Source of the DNA: an uncultured Blautia sp.
Lineage (GTDB): Bacteria; Bacillota; Clostridia; Lachnospirales; Lachnospiraceae
Assembly: GCF_937880195.1 (NCBI RefSeq)
Contig: NZ_CALFLA010000038.1
Coordinates: 1 to 12,090, forward strand
DNA: 12,090 nucleotides
Direction of reading: 5' to 3'
The position numbers were made by a program, and so were the translations under genes. Shown here piece after piece: positions 7,490 to 12,090 of the stretch. How positions within the stretch are numbered: position 1 is the stretch's first letter; every line of letters starts with the position of its first letter. Below the pieces are notes generated by a model. It did not search any database and had not been told where the DNA came from. It saw only the letters and a list, made by a program, of their open reading frames with translations.

Positions 7490-7547
7490 AAAACAGGACT
7501 GTTTGATTTCTGTGTATGCAGAAATCAGACAGTCCTGTTTTATTTTT
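7490..7547 (+). terminator. Strong Rho-independent terminator of the redox operon
   Basis: A 22-bp hairpin: 7491-7512 pairs with 7519-7540 with one G-T wobble, and the loop is 6 nt. It is followed by TTTTATTTTT-type sequence to about 7547, and the A-rich start means it could also work from the opposite strand. It closes the operon that starts at 1609. Confidence 0.93.
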
Positions 7548-7582
7548 CGTTCGCTCACATGTTCGGTTTTTCCTGACTTTGC

Positions 7583-7611
7583 TTGTAACTTTTTATAAAA
7601 TGTGCTATACT
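7583..7611 (+). promoter_or_regulatory. Sigma-A promoter of uppP, extended -10
   Basis: TTGTAA (7583-7588), 17-nt spacer, TATACT (7606-7611) with extended TG at 7603-7604. Transcription should begin near 7618, which rules out the TTG at 7614 as the translation start of uppP. Confidence 0.8.
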
Positions 7612-7618
7612 AGTTGCA

Positions 7619-7647
7619 TTCCGCGGACAAATTTTTTGGCCGCGGAA
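7619..7647 (+). promoter_or_regulatory. GC-rich hairpin / inverted repeat at the 5' end of the uppP transcript
   Basis: TTCCGCGG (7619-7626) and CCGCGGAA (7640-7647) are exact 8-bp inverted repeats around a 13-nt loop. They lie directly after the predicted transcription start and before both candidate ATG codons. Each arm contains the self-complementary hexamer CCGCGG. It may be a 5'-stabilising hairpin, a translational control element or a repressor site; the sequence does not decide. Confidence 0.6.
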
Positions 7648-7673
7648 AACTGATGAAAGAAAAGGAAAAAAAT

Positions 7674-8552
7674 ATGATTGTTTTATATGTGATCCTGCTG
7701 GCAGTTGCACAGGGAATCCTGGAATTTCTTCCTGTAAGCAGCTTCGGCCATTTATGTATTCTTCAGAATCTTTTTGGAATGGAACAAGGTCCTGGCGTAC
7801 TTTTGGAGGTTATGCTTCATTTTGGTACTATGACTGCCGTGATTCTTGTTTTCTGGAAGGACATCAGAAGAATCGGCCTAGAAACGCTGGGCATGATCAT
7901 GGATATGATCGGCAACCTTTCCCTTTATATCCATAATCGGAGAACAGGAGACAAGCTTCGCTACGCAAAGATCATCAGCAGTACCTACCGTAAATTTGCA
8001 GCTCTGATCTGGATTTCCATGATCCCTACGGCAATGATCGGATATACAGCCCGCCGCCTGGTTGCCCTAGCAGCCTCTTCGAAACTGATTCCGGGAGCGG
8101 GGATCCTGATTACAGGAATCCTTCTTCTGGTAGTTGACTTCAGCCGCCTTGGAGGAAAAAAGGCTGCCCGTGACGCAGATTTCAGCAGCGCTATGTGGAT
8201 CGGTATCTGCCAGGGACTTTCTGTATTCCCGGGACTTTCCAGAAGCGGTCTTACCATCAGTGCAGGACTGATGTGCGGATTTACACGGAGCTTTGCAGTA
8301 AAATATTCCTACATACTTTCCATACCTGCAATCTTTGGGGCTTTTATAATGGAGCTTAAGCAGTTTGGTTCCGCTGATATGACCATCGGACTTGGATTTA
8401 CCTATGTGTTAGGCATGCTGATTGCTGCTGTGGTAGGATATTTCACTATTCATATACTTTTACGGCTTGTAAATAAAGGCAGGCTTTGTTATTTTGCATA
8501 TTTTTGTTTCCTGATCGGATTTTTTACGCTGATCGGAAATTATGTACTGTAA
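7674..8552 (+). CDS. uppP: Undecaprenyl-diphosphate phosphatase UppP (BacA)
   Basis: An integral membrane protein that removes a phosphate from undecaprenyl diphosphate so the lipid carrier can be reused for peptidoglycan synthesis; family members raise bacitracin tolerance. Counted from this ATG it has 292 residues. Motif 1 is QGILEFLPVSSFGHL (residues 13-27), with Phe where most members have Ser or Thr, and the essential Glu and first two Ser kept. It is followed by LEVMLHFGTMTAV. Motif 2 is PGLSRSGLTISAGL, keeping the SRSG core. Several hydrophobic segments span the protein, and an additional hydrophilic stretch with HNRRTGDKLRYAK separates the two motifs. I chose ATG 7674 because AAGGA (7662-7666) lies 7 nt upstream. 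ATG 7653, seven codons earlier, is possible but its GGA lies in the hairpin arm. It has its own promoter and sits upstream of ftsK; a weak hairpin overlaps its stop. Confidence 0.93.
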   Translation: MIVLYVILLAVAQGILEFLPVSSFGHLCILQNLFGMEQGPGVLLEVMLHFGTMTAVILVFWKDIRRIGLETLGMIMDMIGNLSLYIHNRRTGDKLRYAKIISSTYRKFAALIWISMIPTAMIGYTARRLVALAASSKLIPGAGILITGILLLVVDFSRLGGKKAARDADFSSAMWIGICQGLSVFPGLSRSGLTISAGLMCGFTRSFAVKYSYILSIPAIFGAFIMELKQFGSADMTIGLGFTYVLGMLIAAVVGYFTIHILLRLVNKGRLCYFAYFCFLIGFFTLIGNYVL

Positions 8553-8572
8553 ATCTGAATATGCTTACAGTA
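8545..8572 (+). terminator. Possible weak terminator or stabilising hairpin at the end of uppP
   Basis: TACTGTAA (8545-8552, including the uppP stop) and TTACAGTA (8565-8572) form an 8-bp stem with a 12-nt loop. The sequence after it is TAAAATTTTG, not a real T-tract, so termination would be poor. Read-through into ftsK is plausible. Confidence 0.35.
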
Positions 8573-8613
8573 TAAAATTTTGTAATTTCAATTAGTAGGA
8601 GGGATGCCTGAAC

Positions 8614-11409
8614 ATGGCAGCATCAAAAAATCAGAAGGGCAAAAAAGGAACATCCAGGACATCATCCAGAAATACGTCAACCAGAAGCAATTCGTCCAGA
8701 AGTACGTCGTCCAGAAAAAAATCAAATTCCAAAAAGCAGAGTGTGGCAAGCGGATTTCAGACAGAGATCATTCTTCTGATCATTCTTGCCGCGTCCATGA
8801 TCTTGATGATCAGTAATCTTGGAATTGGCGGGGCAGTAGGAGAACAGATCAGTAGTGTCTGCTTCGGCGTTATGGGACTGATGGCCTATGTGTTTCCGGC
8901 TGCGCTTTTTGTGGGAGCTGCTTTTCTTATGTCTAACAAACATAACTGGATCGCATATAAGAAGCTTTTGGCCGCTCTTGTATTTTTTCTCTTTCTCTGC
9001 GGATTTATACAGCTTTTGACAGAAGGATATATAGAAAATTCCAGCTTTTCCGACTATTATCATCTTTCTTCGGAGTACCATACAGGAGGAGGCGTGATCG
9101 GAGGCGCTATTTGTATGTCCACTACCTCTGCTTTTGGGCTTATTGGCGGATATATTATTATTGTACTTGTGCTTCTGATCTCTATGATCCTGATCACGCA
9201 AAGATCATTCTTTGATTTTATTTTTAAAATATGGGACGGTATTGTAGGAATTGCAAGAGGCGGCCGTGATCGTTACATGGAAGGGCAGCCGGAGCGGGAT
9301 CTGAAAAAAGAAATCCGTCAGCAGGAGCGGAGACAGAAGAGAGAACTTCGTCAGGCAGAACGAATCCGCCGTTTGGAAGAAACTCTGGAGGCAGAAAAAA
9401 AGGCGGCTCAGGAACTTGAAGCCGAAAACGGAGAATCAAAAGTTCTTGAAAATATGCAGGAAGAAGGAAAAACAAGAGGATTCCTTGAGGGCACAAAACT
9501 GCCAAAACCTGCCAAAACTGTTCCTGAGAATCAAACACCTTCGGTTTCCGATAAAGAAGATTTGCCTTCGGAACAGAAAATCATGGATATGGGAGAAACA
9601 GAGAACAGCCAGAATCCATTATCTTTTCAGATTCACAGATCAGAGCCGGTTCCTTCTGTAACGGAAGGAGATCCTTTTGAAATGAAATTTGCAGAAGAAG
9701 CCTTTTCAGCAGAAGCGGATATTGATTTTGGAGAGGATGATGTGTTTAAAGAACTGGAGGAATCTCCGGCATCTGCATTAAGAGAAGGTACTTCTGCAAA
9801 CCAGTATAAAGAATCTGAAAGCAAGGCTCGGAATGATGGGGCGGAAAGCCAAAAGGCTCATAAAAATCCCAAATCCTCAAAAGAAGAAATAGAAAGCGGA
9901 ATCCAGAATATCCAAAAAGAAATCCAGGATCAGACTCCTGAAAAAAAAGAATATCATTATCCCCCTTTGAAGCTTTTGAAACGAGGAAGCGGTAAATCAC
10001 AGGGAGATTCCGACGCCCATCTTCGCCAGACAGCTCAGAAGCTTCAGGATACACTTCATAATTTTGGAGTCAATGTAACTGTTACAAACGTAAGCTGCGG
10101 ACCTACTGTTACCCGATACGAACTGCAACCGGAAATGGGAGTGAAGGTCAGTCGTATTGTTAGCCTTGCCGACGATATCAAGCTGAATCTTGCTACCCCG
10201 GATATCCGTATCGAAGCTCCGATCCCAGGTAAAGCCGCAGTGGGAATTGAAGTACCGAATAAAGAAAATCATGCGGTTATGCTTCGCGAGATCCTTCAGT
10301 CAAAGGATTTCCAGGAGGCGAAATCAAAACTATCCTTTGCTGTAGGTAAAGATATTGCAGGGAAACCAGTGGTGACGGATATTGCAAAAATGCCTCATCT
10401 TCTGATCGCTGGAGCAACAGGCTCTGGAAAATCTGTATGCATCAATACATTGATCGTCAGTCTTCTTTATAAGGCGTCGCCAGAGGAAGTTAAGCTTATC
10501 ATGATCGACCCTAAGGTGGTGGAACTTAGTGTTTATAACGGCATTCCCCATCTTTTTATTCCGGTTGTCACAGATCCCAAAAAGGCTGCGGGAGCTCTTA
10601 ACTGGGCGGTGACAGAAATGATGAACAGATATAATACCTTTGCAGAATTTAATGTCCGTAACCTGACTGAATATAACCGAAAGGTAGAGGGAATGCGGAT
10701 CCCGGAAGGGGAGACCCGGCCTGAAAAAATGCCTCAGATCATTATTATCGTAGACGAGCTTGCCGACCTTATGATGGTTGCGCCAGGAGAAGTAGAGGAT
10801 GCTATCTGCCGTCTTGCCCAGCTTGCCCGCGCGGCAGGAATCCATCTGATCATCGCTACCCAGAGACCTTCCGTTAATGTTATCACCGGACTTATCAAGG
10901 CAAACATGCCTTCCAGGATTGCTTTTTCCGTTTCTTCTGGAGTAGATTCCAGAACTATTCTGGACATGAATGGAGCTGAAAAACTTTTGGGTAAAGGCGA
11001 TATGCTGTTTTATCCCCAGGGGTATCAAAAACCAGCTAGGATTCAGGGAGCTTTCGTATCAGACGAGGAAGTCAGCGGCATTGTAGAGTTCCTTGCAAAC
11101 AAAAATCCTGCCGTAGAGTATAATCCTCAGATTGAGCAGCAGGTCAATACGGTAAATCTTGTCGGTGGCAGCTCCGGTTCTGACGAAAGAGACGTATATT
11201 TCGAAGAAGCAGGTAAATTTATTATTGATAAAGAAAAGGCTTCCATTGGTATGCTTCAGCGTATGTTCAAGATCGGATTTAACCGGGCTGCAAGAATTAT
11301 GGACCAGCTTTGCGATGCAGGTGTTGTAGGTCCTGAAGAGGGAACAAAACCTCGTAAAGTACTGATGTCCATGGAGGAATTCCAAAACTATATTGAAGAA
11401 TGTTTATAA
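8614..11409 (+). CDS. ftsK: DNA translocase FtsK/SpoIIIE
   Basis: A 931-residue membrane-anchored ATPase that pumps chromosomal DNA through the division or sporulation septum. Residues 1-47 are a Ser/Arg/Lys-rich cytoplasmic tail with no acidic residue. About four membrane segments follow (near 51-67, 84-106, 117-137 and 178-195). Residues 215-460 form a charged, low-complexity linker. The motor covers about 465-830: Walker A GATGSGKS (600-607), Walker [12 protein letters not shown] (710-720, Asp714-Glu715) and ATQRPSV (748-754). A winged-helix gamma domain (about 865-930; [19 protein letters not shown]) should read polarity sequences such as KOPS/SRS. The start is ATG with GGAGGG at 8598-8603, 10 nt upstream; the ATG at 8604 touches the ribosome binding site and is in another frame. 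The length is somewhat above SpoIIIE (about 790) owing to the linker. Sequence alone does not separate FtsK from SpoIIIE roles, but tepA and rlmH nearby fit a SpoIIIE-type locus. Confidence 0.95.
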   Translation: MAASKNQKGKKGTSRTSSRNTSTRSNSSRSTSSRKKSNSKKQSVASGFQTEIILLIILAASMILMISNLGIGGAVGEQISSVCFGVMGLMAYVFPAALFVGAAFLMSNKHNWIAYKKLLAALVFFLFLCGFIQLLTEGYIENSSFSDYYHLSSEYHTGGGVIGGAICMSTTSAFGLIGGYIIIVLVLLISMILITQRSFFDFIFKIWDGIVGIARGGRDRYMEGQPERDLKKEIRQQERRQKRELRQAERIRRLEETLEAEKKAAQELEAENGESKVLENMQEEGKTRGFLEGTKLPKPAKTVPENQTPSVSDKEDLPSEQKIMDMGETENSQNPLSFQIHRSEPVPSVTEGDPFEMKFAEEAFSAEADIDFGEDDVFKELEESPASALREGTSANQYKESESKARNDGAESQKAHKNPKSSKEEIESGIQNIQKEIQDQTPEKKEYHYPPLKLLKRGSGKSQGDSDAHLRQTAQKLQDTLHNFGVNVTVTNVSCGPTVTRYELQPEMGVKVSRIVSLADDIKLNLATPDIRIEAPIPGKAAVGIEVPNKENHAVMLREILQSKDFQEAKSKLSFAVGKDIAGKPVVTDIAKMPHLLIAGATGSGKSVCINTLIVSLLYKASPEEVKLIMIDPKVVELSVYNGIPHLFIPVVTDPKKAAGALNWAVTEMMNRYNTFAEFNVRNLTEYNRKVEGMRIPEGETRPEKMPQIIIIVDELADLMMVAPGEVEDAICRLAQLARAAGIHLIIATQRPSVNVITGLIKANMPSRIAFSVSSGVDSRTILDMNGAEKLLGKGDMLFYPQGYQKPARIQGAFVSDEEVSGIVEFLANKNPAVEYNPQIEQQVNTVNLVGGSSGSDERDVYFEEAGKFIIDKEKASIGMLQRMFKIGFNRAARIMDQLCDAGVVGPEEGTKPRKVLMSMEEFQNYIEECL
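8659..8718 (+). repeat. Degenerate 15-bp tandem repeat in the ftsK N-terminus
   Basis: Four consecutive pentapeptides, [15 protein letters not shown] and TSSRK (residues 16-35), are encoded by related 15-bp units with a common TCCAGA or ACCAGA core. It is a basic, probably disordered stretch just before the first membrane segment. Confidence 0.6.
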
Positions 11410-11422
11410 AAAGGTGAAAGAT

Positions 11423-11491
11423 ATGATTAAAATAATAAGCTGTAGCAAATGCGTTATCTGTAATAGGAGTTGTCTGGGGGATCAGGTATAA
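11423..11491 (+). CDS. Putative 22-residue four-cysteine microprotein between ftsK and rlmH
   Basis: ATG at 11423, stop TAA at 11489-11491, encoding MIKIISCSKCVICNRSCLGD then QV. Cysteines at 7, 10, 13 and 17 have the spacing CxxCxxCxxxC, the pattern that binds a [4Fe-4S] cluster in bacterial ferredoxins; the usual Pro after the last Cys is Leu here. A plausible ribosome binding site, AAGGTG (11411-11416), lies about 6 nt upstream, and the gene starts 13 nt after the ftsK stop. Its stop overlaps the rlmH start as TAATG, a typical arrangement for translational coupling. No second cluster motif, signal or membrane segment is present. It may be a small metal- or cluster-binding peptide, a cysteine-sensing leader that controls rlmH translation, or a chance open frame. 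I know of no established family and assign no function. Not annotated by most gene finders because of its length. Confidence 0.45.
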   Translation: MIKIISCSKCVICNRSCLGDQV

Positions 11492-11970
11492 TGGAGATCC
11501 GTATTTTATCCGTTGGAAAAATCAAAGAAAAATATCTGACCGCAGGTATTCAGGAATATGCAAAGCGTTTGAGTCGGTACTGTAAACTGAATTTTATTCA
11601 GGTTCCTGACGAAAAGACGCCGGATAAGGCTTCGGATTCTCTGAACAATCAGATAAAAAACACAGAGGGAGAAAGACTCCTTAAAAATATCCGTGAACAG
11701 GATTATGTAATTGCGCTTGCTTTGGATGGAAAAATGCTGGACTCAGTTGAACTGTCCAAAAAACTGGGACAGCTTGGGGTGGAAGGAAAAAGTTCTATTG
11801 TATTCGTTATTGGAGGTTCTCTGGGATTAAGCGACCAGGTTTTGAACCGCGCAGACTTTAAGCTGAGCTTTTCCCGTATGACTTTTCCCCATCAGCTTAT
11901 GCAGATGATCCTTTTGGAGCAGATATACAGAGGGTACAGGATTCTTAATAATGAACCTTATCATAAATAA
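11491..11970 (+). CDS. rlmH: 23S rRNA (pseudouridine1915-N3)-methyltransferase RlmH
   Basis: A 159-residue SPOUT-class methyltransferase that transfers a methyl group from S-adenosylmethionine to N3 of pseudouridine 1915 in helix 69 of 23S rRNA in the 70S ribosome. From ATG 11491 the protein begins MEIRILSVGKIKEKY and ends EPYHK, which is the standard length and both standard ends of the family. The SAM-binding trefoil knot is seen as FVIGGSLGLS (105-114) followed by KLSFSRMTFPHQLMQMILLE (124-143) and IYRGYRI. An upstream in-frame TTG at 11470 would add seven non-family residues (SGGSGI-type) and is rejected. GGGGGA (11476-11481) lies 9 nt before the ATG, inside the preceding microORF, whose TAA overlaps this start. 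It is probably expressed with ftsK. In Firmicutes rlmH is usually a single housekeeping gene. Confidence 0.96.
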   Translation: MEIRILSVGKIKEKYLTAGIQEYAKRLSRYCKLNFIQVPDEKTPDKASDSLNNQIKNTEGERLLKNIREQDYVIALALDGKMLDSVELSKKLGQLGVEGKSSIVFVIGGSLGLSDQVLNRADFKLSFSRMTFPHQLMQMILLEQIYRGYRILNNEPYHK

Positions 11971-11978
11971 GTTCAGTA

Positions 11979-12090
11979 TCTAAAGGTAGTGTCAAGTGAG
12001 ATATGAAAAACTGAGTGAAAAGAAAAAGGCTCAGCTGAACCTTGAAAATTGCAGATATTTTAGTTTGAGGTAGATTTACGCCACCCTTGA
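11979..12090. other. Right-edge segment without a recognised gene; possible end of a repeated or mobile sequence
   Basis: After rlmH no + strand frame of useful length exists. A near-perfect 18-bp palindrome, AAGGCTCAGCTGAACCTT (12026-12043, one mismatched pair), is present. On the minus strand one frame is open from the right edge to a stop about 15 codons into the end of rlmH, reading through segments such as KISAIFKVQL and FFISHLTLPL. This could be the tail of a gene or, more likely, a non-coding repeat that happens to be open. No terminator for rlmH is evident. Low confidence in any reading. Confidence 0.25.

Noticed and set aside
7614..7673. Longer uppP start at TTG 7614
   Set aside because: The predicted transcription start is near 7618, the codon has no ribosome binding site, and the added residues are not family-like and are encoded by the hairpin.
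8604..8816. 70-codon frame starting at ATG 8604
   Set aside because: Its ATG abuts the ribosome binding site with no spacer, and it overlaps ftsK in another frame with low-complexity translation.
11470..11490. Longer rlmH start at TTG 11470
   Set aside because: The ATG at 11491 gives the exact 159-residue family length and N-terminus, with GGGGGA properly spaced.

Overview
The window looks like chromosomal DNA from an anaerobic, low-to-moderate GC Firmicute, most likely a Lachnospiraceae-type Clostridium. The basis is strong GGAGG ribosome binding sites, a TepA/YmfB-type ClpP homologue, a SpoIIIE/FtsK translocase, an RlmH of standard Firmicute length, and soluble NuoE/NuoF-type iron-sulfur flavoproteins of the kind used by fermentative anaerobes. 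All genes are on the + strand. The family assignment is inference; no rRNA or species marker is present.

Layout. (1) 3-596: a coiled-coil protein built from near-identical 15- and 11-residue units, possibly cut by the left edge, followed by a terminator. (2) 808-1566: tepA-like ClpP-family serine protease. (3) 1609-7547: a complete transcription unit with a strong extended -10 promoter, three tightly spaced redox genes and a 22-bp terminator hairpin. The genes encode a NuoE-like [2Fe-2S] protein, a NuoF/HydB-like NADH-binding flavoprotein and a 1166-residue fusion. The fusion joins a NuoG-type [2Fe-2S] domain, a GltD/NfnB-type FAD-NAD(P)H module, a 2x[4Fe-4S] ferredoxin and a NuoG-like molybdopterin-oxidoreductase fold that seems to lack its catalytic residue. 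(4) 7583-8552: uppP (undecaprenyl-diphosphate phosphatase) with its own promoter and a GC-rich hairpin at the very start of the transcript. (5) 8614-11970: ftsK/spoIIIE, a 22-codon ORF with a ferredoxin-like four-cysteine motif, and rlmH. (6) About 120 bases at the right edge hold no recognisable gene and may be part of a repeated or mobile sequence.

The most interesting system is the redox operon. It carries a NADH site (NuoF), a second FAD/NAD(P)H site (GltD-like) and many iron-sulfur clusters, but no hydrogenase H-cluster and no intact formate dehydrogenase active site. The simplest reading is a soluble complex that moves electrons between NAD(H), NADP(H) and probably ferredoxin, possibly by flavin-based electron bifurcation. 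This is inference from domain content. The operon has extreme codon bias, which suggests high expression.

The second candidate is the microORF at 11423-11491. It has a ribosome binding site, a CxxCxxCxxxC motif, and a stop codon that overlaps the rlmH start. The other genes are housekeeping: envelope lipid recycling, chromosome translocation and 23S rRNA methylation. No gene-free stretch exceeds 300 bases; the longest (597-807) holds a terminator and the tepA ribosome binding site, and I saw no convincing promoter in it.
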